From positions 5,766,001 to 5,830,000 of the forward strand of contig CP099846.1 of assembly GCA_030062745.1 (NCBI GenBank): DNA of 64,000 nucleotides, given 5' to 3'. A program made the position numbers and the translations under genes. Origin of the DNA: Capitulum mitella. Lineage: Eukaryota; Arthropoda; Thecostraca; Pollicipedomorpha; Pollicipedidae. Within the stretch, counting starts at the first letter, position 1, and each line of letters opens with the position of its first letter. The notes beneath the pieces were generated by a model, which was not told where the DNA came from, searched no databases, and saw only the letters and a list, made by a program, of their open reading frames with translations. Positions 46,962-57,765 of this stretch are shown here, one piece after another.

Positions 46962-48504
46962 CCGCCGGCCGGTCCGCCGGACCGCCCTCGAGCCGGTGCC
47001 GCGGCCCCCTGCGCTCGTCTCAGGAGCGCGGGGGCGGGACGGACGCCCGCCGTGCGGCGCTCTCGCGCTGGCCGCGATCTCTCGCCGAGCGGCACGGGCT
47101 GCCGGTGGCGTCCGTGGCGCCGGCGGCGTGATATCTCGTCCTCGTACAAACGTGTGCGACGTCTTTGATTCGTGTGCATTGCCAAACGGTGATTGTCGTG
47201 TGCTGCACGCTGTGCTTGTACAAAGAGCCAAGACGTGGGCCGAGCCGCGCTCCGGCCTGGTGGCGGTCGCACTGTGCCGACGCCGCTGACTCGCCGCCGA
47301 GTGACGACCCGCGCCGTGATAGCAGTGTTCTGCGTAGTGGCGTCGCCGGCGCGACCCTGACGTCTGCGTGGGCTGCAGAGCACTGCGCTGAATGTGACTT
47401 CGCATGAGTCCGCCGCGTGTTTTTGTCGGTCGCTCGGCGCCACTGCACTCGGGTCTGACTATCATGCTGGGCAAAGGCGCAGAATGTACGTTTTAGTCTT
47501 TGAAATGCATTTTTGAAGATGCGGACTTTTGTTACGTGACGGAACAAGCGGGATTCGTCATGTCTTTGACAGCGAGCTTTGGCTCATACCGCAACACCCT
47601 CCGTCTGGCTTGTGGTGGTGGTTGTACCGCTTCATGCGTCGGGAAAGCTCACGTCCCAGGGTAACGATACGTCTGAGAGTGACATCGACCCCCAGCACCT
47701 ATAAACAGGTCGGCTATCTCTGGGCAGAAGACACGCTAAACGTGGAATATTGCCCGTCAACTATCCTGCGTTCAAATTATCGTCTTGTTCTGAAGTGCGA
47801 CGGAACCCATGAACCAGGAGCGAAGAAGCGTCCAGGGTGGGCCAAAGACGTCTTCTAAAGGGCTTATGCTAAGCTACCCCAAAACTGGGGTAACTTAGTA
47901 ACAAACTGGGGTAACAAAACTGGGAGGGGCGGTTCCCCTGCTAAGTTACCCCATCACCAGGGTGTGTCGCGTACACCCTGGTGATCTGGTCCGGTTGGAG
48001 AGCATCGCATTTGTATACCGCAGAAAGACAGCTCCTTTAATCAGTGAAACCGCTGCCGTAGCAATGCTGATAAAGTTTCCTGTCCGTCTGCGGACTACCA
48101 AGAACATCGCACCATTGTCACGTGACCGATAGCAGCGTCGATCGCGCGCCAGCTGATCGCAGTTACGGTCAGAGGCGGAACCAAAAACCCCCCACGGAGG
48201 CGTCGGCCATAGGGGAGGGGCGGGAGTCATGTCAACAGGCTGGCTTCTAGTTTGTCTTCCTGCCTTGTTTTCTTTAGAAATTTCACCTGGCTGTTTTATT
48301 TTTTTGCGGGCAGTTCTCTCGCCCTTCAAGCATAGCTAGGTTTTTATCTCGCACTTGGATACAGAGCTGGATTCGCCGCTGGTGGGCGCCAACGACCGTA
48401 AACAGAGCCAACGGTCGACAGTTACCCGAGTAGGGAGCAGAACTGCGCGCGACCAGCTGACGGGGCGGCGCGCAGCGCTGTTCGGTCGGTCGAGCTGAGC
48501 CAAC
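46962..48504. other. Intergenic interval between GON4L and the fucosidase
   Basis: GON4L 3' flank followed by the fucosidase 5' flank. A hairpin (ATCACCAGGGTGT with ACACCCTGGTGAT, about 47,953-47,985) and a GGGGTAACTTAG/CTAAGTTACCCC pair (about 47,887 and 47,941) lie mid-way. 47,529-47,858 is open for 109 codons but shows no domain. The fucosidase start context is GCCAACATG. Confidence 0.5.
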
Positions 48505-49890
48505 ATGTCCGCGGCGCTGTGGCTGTGCGCGGCGGCGCTGCTGTGGCCGGCGGCGCTGGCCCGCTACGAGCCCACGTGGGAATCCCTGGACACGCGGCCG
48601 ATCCCGCCCTGGTACGACGAGGCCAAGTTCGGCATCTTCCTGCACTGGGGCCTCTACTCGGTACCCAGCTACGGCGACGAGTGGTTCTGGCAGTTCTGGC
48701 AGGGCGACCACTACCAGAAGTACGTCGAGTTCATGGAGCGCAACTACCGGCCCAACTTCACCTACGCCGACTTCGCGCCCATGTTCACGGCCGAGTTTTT
48801 CGATCCCGACCAGTGGGCCGACTTGTTCGCGGCCGCCGGCGCGCGATACGTCGTGCTCACCACCAAGCACCACGAGGGCTTCACGCTGTGGCCGAGCAAG
48901 TACGCCTGGAACTGGAACGCGGTGGACACGGGGCCCGGCCGTGACCTGGTCGGCGACCTGGCTCGCGCCGTCCGCAACCGCACCGACATCCGCTTCGGCG
49001 TGTACCACTCGCTGTTCGAGTTCTTCAACCCTATCTGGCTGGCGGACAAGGCGAGCAACTTCACACAGAAGGTGTTCCCGCACGCCAAGTCGATCCCGGA
49101 GCTGTACGAGCTGGTGTACGGCTACGAGCCGGACGTGATCTGGTCGGACGGCAGCAGCCAGGCGCCCAGCTCCGACTACTGGGGCAGCAAGGATTTCCTC
49201 GCCTGGCTGTACAACGACTCGCCGATCCGCGACCGCGTCGTCACCAACGACCGCTGGGGCACGGACGCCGGCTGCAAGCACGGCGATTTCTTCACCTGCC
49301 ACGACCGCTACAACCCGGGCGTGCTGCAGCCGCACAAGTGGGAGAACTGCATGACCGTCGACCGCGTCTCCTGGGGCTACCGGCGCGAGGCGGTGCTGGC
49401 CGACCTGCTCACCATGGACGACCTGACGCAGGAGCTGGCCGTGACTGTCAGTTGCGGCGGCAACCTGCTGCTCAACGTCGGCCCCACGCACGACGGCCGG
49501 ATCGTGCCCATCTTCGAGGAGCGCCTCCGCCAGATGGGCCAGTGGCTCGACGTCAACGGCGAGGCCATCTACGCGTCGCGGCCGTGGGCGCACCAGAACG
49601 ACAGTCACACGCCCGGCGTGTGGTACACGCAGCGCGACGGAAGCGTGTACGCCATCGCGCTCGACTGGCCGGCTGACGACGTGCTCGAGCTGGGCAGCGT
49701 CGCGCTGGACGCCGACAGCAAGGTGCTGATGCTGGGCTGCGAGGCGCCGCTCAAGTGGGCGCAGCCGTCCGGCGCACCGCTCCAGGTCCGGTTCCCCGAC
49801 CTGGCGCAGGTCGCCTCCCGCTGGGCCTGGGTGCTCAAGATGGACGGCGCCCAGTCGGCAGACGTGAACTCGCTTCCCATAGGCCAGTAG
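48505..49890 (+). CDS. FUCA1: Alpha-L-fucosidase, GH29, secreted/lysosomal, intronless
   Basis: 461 codons, full length for animal alpha-L-fucosidases. It hydrolyses terminal alpha-L-fucose from glycoproteins and glycolipids, usually in lysosomes or after secretion. Residues 1-19 form a signal peptide (hydrophobic run ending ALA). Family landmarks follow in order: [20 protein letters not shown] (35-54), KHHEGF (121-126), the nucleophile Asp215 in VIWSDG, the WENC segment with Glu280 at the position of the vertebrate acid/base Glu, [21 protein letters not shown], and the C-terminal beta domain with WAWVLKMDG. Sequons include Asn84, Asn158 and Asn185. Vertebrate FUCA1/FUCA2 are multi-exon, whereas this copy has no intron, by retroposition or intron loss. 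No frameshift or missing catalytic residue is seen, so it is probably active. The 594-codon antisense frame over it is a GC-codon shadow. The symbol marks family; FUCA1 versus FUCA2 orthology is not resolved. Confidence 0.96.
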   Translation: MSAALWLCAAALLWPAALARYEPTWESLDTRPIPPWYDEAKFGIFLHWGLYSVPSYGDEWFWQFWQGDHYQKYVEFMERNYRPNFTYADFAPMFTAEFFDPDQWADLFAAAGARYVVLTTKHHEGFTLWPSKYAWNWNAVDTGPGRDLVGDLARAVRNRTDIRFGVYHSLFEFFNPIWLADKASNFTQKVFPHAKSIPELYELVYGYEPDVIWSDGSSQAPSSDYWGSKDFLAWLYNDSPIRDRVVTNDRWGTDAGCKHGDFFTCHDRYNPGVLQPHKWENCMTVDRVSWGYRREAVLADLLTMDDLTQELAVTVSCGGNLLLNVGPTHDGRIVPIFEERLRQMGQWLDVNGEAIYASRPWAHQNDSHTPGVWYTQRDGSVYAIALDWPADDVLELGSVALDADSKVLMLGCEAPLKWAQPSGAPLQVRFPDLAQVASRWAWVLKMDGAQSADVNSLPIGQ

Positions 49891-49919
49891 CCACCCGGCG
49901 CCGTAGCTGCAGCAGGAAC

Positions 49920-50200
49920 CCGCCGAGGGAGATTGCGTTGGCGTTAGGGGACGGCCGGCGGCCCTGTAATTACCTTCATCGGGGTGGTAATGGAATGAGA
50001 AAGAGGAAGATTGTACCGGCAGGACAGGACGGCCAGTAGTCCCTGACTTCCGTGAAGTGGGACCCAATCAGACCAAGGGAGATTGTACCCGCAGGAGAAG
50101 ACGGTCTGTAGCCACCGCTCTCCCCGGGGGAAAGGGAATCAGATCGAGGGTATTGTACCGCCGGGGACCGTCCCTCGGTCGCAGCAAGTGCCGAGGAAAA
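49920..50200 (+). repeat. Short tandem units in the fucosidase 3' flank
   Basis: A unit of about 65-70 bp with the core GGGAGATTGTACC.GCAGGA recurs about four times (near 49,927, 50,008, 50,077 and 50,147), with growing divergence. Confidence 0.5.
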
Positions 50201-50299
50201 TGAAGACATAAGCGGAGAAAATCACCGGGCGCTGGCTGAGGCCTGCTGTGCGTGTTTTGTAGCGACGTGTGATTAGCTTGGGGCTCTAGGTGAGGTGCG

Positions 50300-52120
50300 A
50301 TGCGCACGAGATTCATTCAAGACAATACACATCTCTCAGTTGCATGTAAGTTGAGGTGCGGTTTCGATGTTTTTTGATGTCATAACTAGTGAAAAGTTGG
50401 CCATGTTTTGGTCGGGTTCAGGAGCGCAGGCTACAAAGCATGCTCTCTGTTGCTCCTGATTTCCATCCTACTTAGCCGGTATCAGTCCGAAGTTAACTGA
50501 ACACTGACATTCAGTTTTGGAGCGATGCCTGTCTTGTGTTGACCACACAGCTATAGCCAGGCGTTGATGAATGGCAGGTGGATGTGCTATGATAAGCAGA
50601 AATACAACTACCACGCACCTCTTTCACGTGATGGCATGAGCGGAAACCATGGGCTTTTTGGTAAGTAGCTATAAATTACCTTGTTAAAAAGGAAAAAATG
50701 CATGGATACTCGGTGGAGCATTCACGACTTTTTTGAGGGCACCTAGAGCTAAAAGACGAACCAGATGTCCAGACGATCGACTCCGCTTAACATTTTTCCC
50801 CTCACAATATTTTTCTCTATGGAGAACTTCGCCTAAATTGTTAGTTCTCGTAGATCTGTTGTGACCATCCGTCTCAAATTTTGGATCTACCCGTAAGTAG
50901 AACGCAGAGTGCCAAGCACTGCATGACGCCGGAGACCGGGTTCACGCGCCATCTATGCTTCGTTACTGTTTGAGATAAAGAGCAACGGCAGCCACAGTGG
51001 CGACACCTGCAGTGGGTTGTGTTCAAAGCCGACAGGTCGAGAATAATTTTTTCGGGCGTTCTTTCCAGGTATTACCACAGCACCGATGATAAAGCCGCGC
51101 AAGGTCGGTACGGCCGCCGATGTCAAGCCTCGCCGGACGATCCCTTGCTGTTCCCGGCTCCGCAGCGTCCCCGGGCTGGGGCGGACCCTGTGGCCGCGGG
51201 AACAGACGACATTCACTTTGTCAGCCGGAGGACACGCGATCAGTCTGCACGAAATTCCGAGCGGCCCCCCAACTGTACGGCAAACTGACGGGGTGCCCAC
51301 GCCGTCTTCTCCAACAGCGCGAGCGTATCGCCTTAGTTCACTTCGCTTCCGATCAGTGAGTCGCCGAGCTGAGTGCAGATAATCGACACGATAACTCACA
51401 CTGCGTCGCTAGGCTCTGACCTCCGGGCGGCGGGGTGCGCAGGATGTGCATGATAAAGGGACGTTTGCAGGATGTTGAGGAGCTTACTGCCGCCAGCGGT
51501 ATTTACGCCGATACGGAGCCGTAGGACGGCTGGCATTCCGCCCATAAAAACTACGTTATAACATTAAAACATTACGCGGCTCCCGACAACGAAATGGGTG
51601 AATCGCACGATGTAGACGCCCACGGAACAAACTGCACCTCTGCAAAATGTACAATCCATTAAACACGCATCACGAAAACAAACACTCCCTGCCGCGAATG
51701 TCACACGACGCGCATTCAACGCCACAAACTCCATCCGGGGCCACAAACAGCTCGGACCGGCCTCCACCGTCCGGTTTCGCACACAGCCGCTCGCCGGTGC
51801 CAGGCTGCGGGTTACCCCTGAGCCGGACTGTTCCGGGGCCATCTGGCTGCAGTGCCGAACGCTGCTTCGATCAGCGTTCGTCTCTGCGGCCCAGCAGCGA
51901 GCCACGCTGGCATGTTTGAACAAAACGCAGCTCACCACGCGGCTCCCAGGCCGTGCGGTAGGTTGGCTGGCCACATGGGTCCACGGCCGGTCACAGCTGA
52001 CCACACGGGTCCCCGGCACGGGTCACAGCTGACCACACGGGTCCCCGGCACGGGTCGCAGCTGAACACAGGGGTCGGCGCGTGGCTCCAGCCGCCGCTGC
52101 AGACCGCGGACTGGCGGCGC
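50300..52120. other. Intergenic interval; 32-bp tandem repeat at its end
   Basis: No gene is recognised between 50,300 and 51,980 (open frames near 50,953-51,399 lack domains). 51,989-52,080 contains about three copies of a 32-bp unit with GGTCACAGCTGACCACACGG, just downstream of the MED18 stop. Confidence 0.5.
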
Positions 52121-52285
52121 TCACAGCCGGCGGTAGTCCGTCTTCTCCAGCTGCACCAGCGGCTTGAGCTGTTCGGCGAAGTTGCGGACGTCCTCGGCCA
52201 CGGCGTCGTGACCCTGGGGCGCCAGCACGCTCAGCTCGACCACGTGAGACAAGCTCAGCGGCTCCCAGCTCTCCGACGATTTGTT
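52121..52285 (-). CDS. MED18: MED18 terminal exon
   Basis: 54 codons and the TGA. It starts NKSSESWEPLSLSHVVELSV after a GGCAG acceptor, phase 0. Confidence 0.92.
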   Translation of the reverse strand, partial: NKSSESWEPLSLSHVVELSVLAPQGHDAVAEDVRNFAEQLKPLVQLEKTDYRRL

Positions 52286-53806
52286 CTGCCGTGAACAACC
52301 GGCCGGCGTCGGCGACAACATCGGAAACGGACCGGAACAGCGGACCACAAACCGCGGAACTCAAACAGCAGACCGTAAAAAGCAGACCACAAACAGCGGG
52401 CCACCAACAGCGGACCACAAACAGTAAACTAATGAAGTAAACAAACCACACAGACCGGCATTCAAACGTACACCACACAGCGGACAACAAACAGCGCACT
52501 ACAAACAGCAGACCACACAGAGCAGACTACAGACAACAGACCACAAACAGCGGATCGCAACCAGCATACCGTAAGCAGTACACCATACACAGCGGACCGC
52601 AAACAGCGGATTGCAAACAGCAGACCACAAAAAAACGAGCCACAAAGAGCAGATCACAAACAGAAGACAGTGCATGGGTTGCTCTGCTGCACAGCAAACC
52701 ACACGGACGACAAATCACGGACAGTAGACGGGGACACTGGGCATCGGAGAAAAACGGCAGACTGACGCAGCGAGCTATCAAGGGCGAAAGCCGATACGGC
52801 AAAACAATCAAGGAAACGAAGACAGCCTGAAAAACCGCACCAGGAGCCGACGCCAATGGCCATCACACATCCAACTCCAGAGTCAATGGGCTTAGCAATG
52901 TGCAATATGGGCGCAAACCATCAATTATATTCGTGCCGCGACTGGTGAGAGATCATCATCATGTAGAGCACAGGTCGCACAGTTCCCGGCCCATCAACTC
53001 TCAACCATCCTCCACGCCTCTCTACACACTAAGGAGCCCCCCGACCAAGGAAGGGAGCAGCGGCGTGCTCACCTTGTATATCTTGTACACCAAAATCTTC
53101 ATGCGTCCCTTGCGAAAGATGAAGCCTTTACTCGCATACTCGTACTCCTGTTTGAACCCCATTTCCGACAAGAACTCCAGCACGTTAGGAGTGCAACCGA
53201 CGTCGATGCTGTTCCGCAGCACGGTCGGACGGCTCTTGTCGCCTGAGGGGTAATGACGCCATATAAATCACGTGCGTTGCCTCACGTTCTGCGTCGCTGT
53301 ACTGGCCACGTGTGCAAGTGGGCGTCAAGAAAGGCGCTCGCAAATTCGTACCAGGCATGTACATGGATCCCGTCGATGAAATGCAGATTATCAACGTTCT
53401 GCATTTACCCCTTCAATGACGAGAGTGTCACTGAGTGTCTCAGAAATGTCGTATATTGAAATGCAGATCATTTCCGCTCACTGACGACGGGAATGAAATG
53501 GATGAAATGCAAATTATGCATGTTCTATATTTACCCCTTCACTGACAAGGCAGTGTCACTGAGTCATCTCAGAAATGTTGTGTCTTGACAGAGCAAAGCT
53601 TCATTTAAGTGTTGCGGACCTCTAGTGTCCATAAAACAAAGTCCACACCAGAGAGTCTTTAGACGGACGCTAGGCGGTCAGCGACAGGACCAATCGGACG
53701 GACCGGAACTCACCCACTTCCGGCTGTGCGATGTAACGCATGGTCCAGGGCATGTCCGGATGGTCGATGGCCTGTCTGACGTACAGCGTCAGCGACTGCC
53801 CGCTCA
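52121..53806 (-). CDS. MED18: Mediator complex subunit 18 (MED18), last three exons; N-terminal exon not found
   Basis: The exons (transcript order) 53806-53714, 53242-53073 and 52285-52121 join in phase: one base plus GC forms Gly, then phase 0. The product reads SGQSLTLYVRQAIDHPDMPW, RYIAQPEVGDKSRPTVLRNS, EYASKGFIFRKGRMKILVYK, and finally VVELSVLAPQGHD...FAEQLKPLVQLEKTDYRRL, ending at the TGA at 52,121. These are the diagnostic MED18 C-terminal blocks. MED18 is a head-module subunit of Mediator that pairs with MED20 and contacts RNA polymerase II. About 142 residues are covered; family members are about 200-210, so about 65 N-terminal residues are missing. They are either on an unrecognised upstream exon (above 53,806, perhaps beyond the palindrome) or lost. 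Confidence 0.9.
52330..52720. repeat. ACAAACAGCGGACC minisatellite in a MED18 intron
   Basis: About 20 degenerate copies of a 14-15-bp unit (AACAGCGGACCACA) fill half of the intron between the last two MED18 exons. Confidence 0.75.
53073..53242 (-). CDS. MED18: MED18 middle exon
   Basis: The acceptor is CCCCTCAG and the donor AAG/GTGAGC. It encodes GDKSRPTVLRNSIDVG to FRKGRMKILVYKIYK, the most conserved part of the family. Confidence 0.93.
53377..53590. repeat. Direct repeat pair in a MED18 intron
   Basis: 53,377-53,457 and about 53,501-53,588 share GATGAAATGCA.ATTAT, TTTACCCCTTCA.TGAC and GTGTCACTGAGT..TCTCAG in the same order, with small indels. Confidence 0.6.
53714..53806 (-). CDS. MED18: MED18 upstream exon
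   Basis: The donor is GAAGTGG/GTGAGT at 53,713. The conserved end is PWTMRYIAQPEVG. The 5' limit at 53,806 (GACCGACAG acceptor) is tentative because the frame remains open further upstream. Confidence 0.8.
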
Positions 53807-53809
53807 CTG

Positions 53810-54590
53810 TCGGTCGCGCGGGATCACGCGGGTCAAGGCCGGGCCAGCACTCAGCGCCGGGGAAAATGGGTCAAAAGGGGTCGCGACCGACTCAAAACTG
53901 GGCTCGAAGGCCAAGCTGAGCCACACAGTATAAGCAGGGTCTCAGATGAGCAATCTGTGTCACGCGGGTCAGGGGCTCCGATAGGTCAAAACGGGACGAT
54001 GTGGGCCACAAGAGGTCATGGCCGGGCAAAAACTGGGTCAGACGGGCACAGCCACGTGAACTGACGATGGATCCAGCGCGCCTGAGACGCCACGGCCGGA
54101 GACAGAAGCGGTCAGAGGGAGCCCCACACGACCGGGCGGGGCCTGACGGGACCCGGAGGGACCGGTCGAGGCACGGCCCGGGTCAGTGTCGGACGAGGGA
54201 GGGTATTCTCCCGTCACGTCGGCCAGGGCGGCAGGCGGTCCGTCTGACAGGCTCTGGCACACGGCTAGTCACGCCAGCTGGAACGACCTCACCCTCCTGA
54301 TTTACGCCGAACGCCGCCAAATGCTGTACGTTATAACGGCATATCTCAGAAACGCTGCAGCCAAACGGTCACGCACCCTATTCAGTAACTGAATCATCAC
54401 ACCATGAACATAGACCATTTCGGAGGCAGGACTGGCTGTGCTAGCAAAACGAACTCTCGTCCTCAGGGCCATGAAAAACAAAAAGCTGAGGCGTTCACGA
54501 ATTCCACCAACGTTTGTCCGTCACCCCTGCCGCTGTTCATGCGCCTAGACTCATCCTGTTTTTGCCTCCAGTGCAGACTGATCCTGGGGA
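53810..54590. other. No recognised exon upstream of the MED18 part
   Basis: GC-rich sequence with many GGTCA/GGGTCA words (53,860-54,030). I looked on the - strand for the MED18 N-terminal LQGS..D..HRL.GLCD block and did not find it. Confidence 0.4.
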
Positions 54591-54593
54591 CTC

Positions 54594-54950
54594 GTGCTGT
54601 TCAATTTTACAGCTGACTGCAAACACGTCTACTTGACACACGTAGGGTTTGTAGCAATTTCAACATTTCACAAAGCAAAAACAAATCATGAAAACGTAAA
54701 CAAACTAATTCGCACAATGAAACACCGTGTTTACCAACCAAGGCCGACAGACATCCTGTCTTTGTTGTTCAGTTTTACAGCTGACTGCAAAAACGTCTAC
54801 TTGATGTACGTAGGATTTGTAGCCATTTCACCTCTACGACATTCCGCAAAGCAAAAACAAATGATGAAAACGTAAACAAACCGATTCGCACTATGAAATA
54901 TCATGTTTACCAACCAACGCCAACAAACATACTGTCTTTGTCACATGTCC
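54594..54950 (+). repeat. Tandem duplication at the outer end of the palindrome left arm
   Basis: 54,594-54,755 and 54,767-54,950 share TTTTACAGCTGACTGCAAA, CGTCTACTTGA, GTAGCxATTTCA, GCAAAAACAAATxATGAAAA and GTTTACCAACCAA. Confidence 0.75.
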
Positions 54951-56703
54951 AAAGCTACGATTTAAGCCACAGAAACAATGAAAAATTACATCATCTTTCG
55001 AAAACGCTACAAACAAAAAACGCAAAACCTCAGACCGACTGGAAGGCCACACCGTGCTGCGCTTTTCACCCGCAAAGTCGACCAATGGATTCCACAGCTA
55101 CCTAAATGAGCCTGCGGTGCGCTAGGGCGGACGTGTCCAGTCGTCCCCGGGCAGGTCGATTCATGATGAGTCGGGCCTCTGGCCGGTGCCATTTCTGGCC
55201 GCACCGGCAGAGCCGCGCCCTGGCGCTCCACACAACGCGCCGGCCCGGCGTGACGTCACGCGCCGCCGCGACGGCCCGACGGAGGAGGGAGGGGTGTCGC
55301 CGAGACGGCCCGGCGGGCGGCCGCTACCGCTCCGGCACACTCGCCACAGGCTGACGCAAGCCCCCAGACTGACGCGCCCGAAATAAACGAGCGACCGCGA
55401 CAAGCGGAATCTCTCACACTGCTTACCCTCAGGGTGTGCGTAATAACTTCCGGAATACGTTGGTTTACGCTGTGATTATAAGCACCACAACTTCAAGTAC
55501 CGGGGGACCGGACTGGCAATGGAGAGATCCAAGCGGTCCGATCCAGATCCAAGTCGCCGTCAGGATCGGCAATTTAATGAGGTTTCGTGTTCGCATTCAC
55601 AACACAACTCACCAGGCAGGCAGTCTTTCTGGCGAAGCCCAGGTATCTAGGGGAGGCATTCTGCAGGAGATAAAGTAGCCCACGTGGTGTACGTATTCAG
55701 GTTTCCTTTATCTCCTGCAGAATGCCTCCGCTAGATACCTGGGCTTCGCCAGAAAGACTGCCTGCCTGGTGAGTTGTGTTCTGAATGCGAACACGAAACT
55801 TCATTAAATTAGCCGATCTTGGCGGTGACCTGTGTCTGGATCGGACCACTTGGATCTCTCCACTGCCAGTCCGGTCTCCCGGTACTTGAAGTTGTGGTGC
55901 TTATAATCACAGCGTACACCAACGTATTCCGGAAGTTATTACGCACACCCTGAGGGTAAGCAGTGTGAGAGATTCGACTTGTCGCGGTCGCTCGTTTATT
56001 TCGGGCGCGCCAGTCTGGGGGCTTGCGTCAGCCTGTGACGAGTGTGCCGGAGCGGTAGCGGCCGCCCGCCGGCCCGTCTCGGCGGCACCCCTCCCTCCTC
56101 CGTCGGGCCGTCGCGGCGGCGCGTCACGTCACGCCGGGCCGTCTCGGAGGCACCCCTCCCTCCTCTGCCGGGCCGTCGCGGCGGCGCGTGACGTCACGCC
56201 GGGCCGGCGCGTTGTGTGGCGCTCCAGGACGCGGCTCTGCCGGTGCGGCCGGAAATGGCGCCGGCCAGAGGCCCGACTCAACACCAAACGACCTGCTCGG
56301 AGACGACTGGACACGTCCGCCCTAGCGCACTGCAGGCCCATTTAGGTAGCTGTGGAATCCATTGGTCGACTTTGCGGGTAAAAAGCGCAGTACGGTGTGG
56401 CTTTCCAGTCGGTCTGAGGTTTTGCGCGTTTGTAGCATTTTCGAAATAGGATGTAATTTTTCATCCGGCAGTGCAAAGTTGGGTGTCTGTTTCTGTGGGA
56501 CAAGTCGTAACTGTGGACGAAATGTGACAAAGACTGGATGTCTGTCGGCACTGGTTGGCAAACATGATGTTTCGATGTGCAAATCAGTTCGTTTACGTTT
56601 CCATGATTTAAGTTTTTGCTTTGCGCATTGTCACAGAGTTGAAATGGCTATAAATCCTACGTATGTCAAGTAGAAGTTTTTGCAGCCAGCTGTAAAACTG
56701 AAC
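54767..56703. repeat. Long palindrome, 0.9-1.0-kb arms, 30-bp spacer
   Basis: The left arm 54,767-55,675 and right arm 55,706-56,703 are reverse complements. The spacer is 55,676-55,705. Matches run from the tip (GCATTCTGCAGGAGATAAAG with CTTTATCTCCTGCAGAATGC) through GTGTGCGTAATAACTTCCGG with CCGGAAGTTATTACGCACAC to the outer CTGTAAAACTGAAC. Inner parts are close to identical and outer parts are more diverged. The right arm has an extra tandem copy of a roughly 75-bp GC-rich stretch (about 56,075-56,215). No gene or transposase frame is inside. Confidence 0.92.
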
Positions 56704-56711
56704 AGCCAGAG

Positions 56712-57400
56712 GATATATATGGGTCATTCCATGCCAACTCAACCAATAATGTACACGGCACCCCCTCAGATTTTTAGGAAATTAAGTCCTGTGGGGTTCT
56801 TCATAGCCCAGATCCCGAATATCGGGTCGAAATCGCCTTCTAGCAAATAGTTTGGCTGCTACGGTGACGTCAATTTATGACGTCACACAGTGTTCAGCAA
56901 TTTTTGAAGCGGTGTATCTCCGAAAGTTGATGAGATATTTCAAATCGGTCAACGACATTTCAGAGACAAATGTCTGACGTTTTATTTGTGTATTTGTTTG
57001 ACATTTTTGATTTTTTAAAAATATATTATATTATCGAATAAAAAATGCAAAGTTAAATTCCAGCACTTACGTGGTTTTCGATTTCCTTGAAAATGAGATA
57101 TGTGAAATCTGCATGTTTTCTTACCCTGGAACCGTCGAGAAAACAATGGGTATCGCATCACATCATATCCTAACGTATCGCGTTCTCCTTGGGCATCCCG
57201 CCAGACACGCGCCGGAGCGCCGCGCCGATAGTGGCATCTAGGTGGCGCTCGGCGCGGCCGAGGCGACTGAGTAGGAACGGAGCCTGGTGGGGGAGGGGAG
57301 GGGAGGAGGAGGCGATAGATCACCTGCGTGATCGTCTGACAGCGAACCGAGGGTGCCTTGTTAGCGGCAATGCTCAAGTGTCGGTCTACCATCTGAAGCG
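56712..57400. other. Possible left flank of a DNA transposon
   Basis: It starts directly after the palindrome with GGGTCATTCCATGCCAACTC, a type of phrase I associate with ends of invertebrate interspersed repeats (recollection, not proof). AT-rich sequence follows, and then a GC-rich, TATA-less stretch (57,190-57,320) that could be the promoter of the downstream gene. Confidence 0.35.
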
Positions 57401-57403
57401 ACG

Positions 57404-57765
57404 ATGTCTCCCATTACGCATGCAGTTGTAGAACAACCGACAGTCGTGTGCAGTGTGGCTCAGGCGACGGACCTTTGTGTTCCATTCGCGAGAGTGCATT
57501 GGTGTGAAATGAAGTCCAGTTACAGAGAAAAGCATAAACTCTGTTCAAATCCTTTCGGCTTGCCCCATAGTAAAAAGTTTTATAGCTCTGTTAGACCGGT
57601 GTCGGCATCATTCATCAGAACTCACAAGTCTTTACAAAACCTTCTATCACCTGGCGTTAGTGTGTGTGAAATGCAGGAAACTAATACCTAAAAGAGACTC
57701 TGAAGCCCGTGGACGTGATGCAGCCAGGTCCATCTGGCCAGCCAGCAACAAGAGACAAGATCCCT
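57404..57765 (+). pseudogene. Frame-broken Cys/His-rich N-terminal segment of the transposase-like gene
   Basis: Frame 57,404-57,691 reads ...LCSNPFGLPHSKKF...LLSPGV and stops. From 57,663 the next frame continues VKCRKLIPKRDSEARGRDA to a TGA at 57,765, and the third frame is the one used by the downstream CDS. The two frame changes are both +1. Read across the breaks, the pieces would carry a CxNPFxxxH...CxxC arrangement that looks like a metal-binding N-terminus. If so, the copy is damaged, or the downstream ATG at 57,718 now serves as start. Confidence 0.45.

Noticed and set aside
47529..47858. 109-codon + frame downstream of GON4L
   Set aside because: No family resemblance, and weak coding character compared with neighbouring genes.
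48283..50067. 594-codon - strand open frame
   Set aside because: It is antisense to the alpha-L-fucosidase, which has a full family match. The open frame follows from G/C-ending codons.
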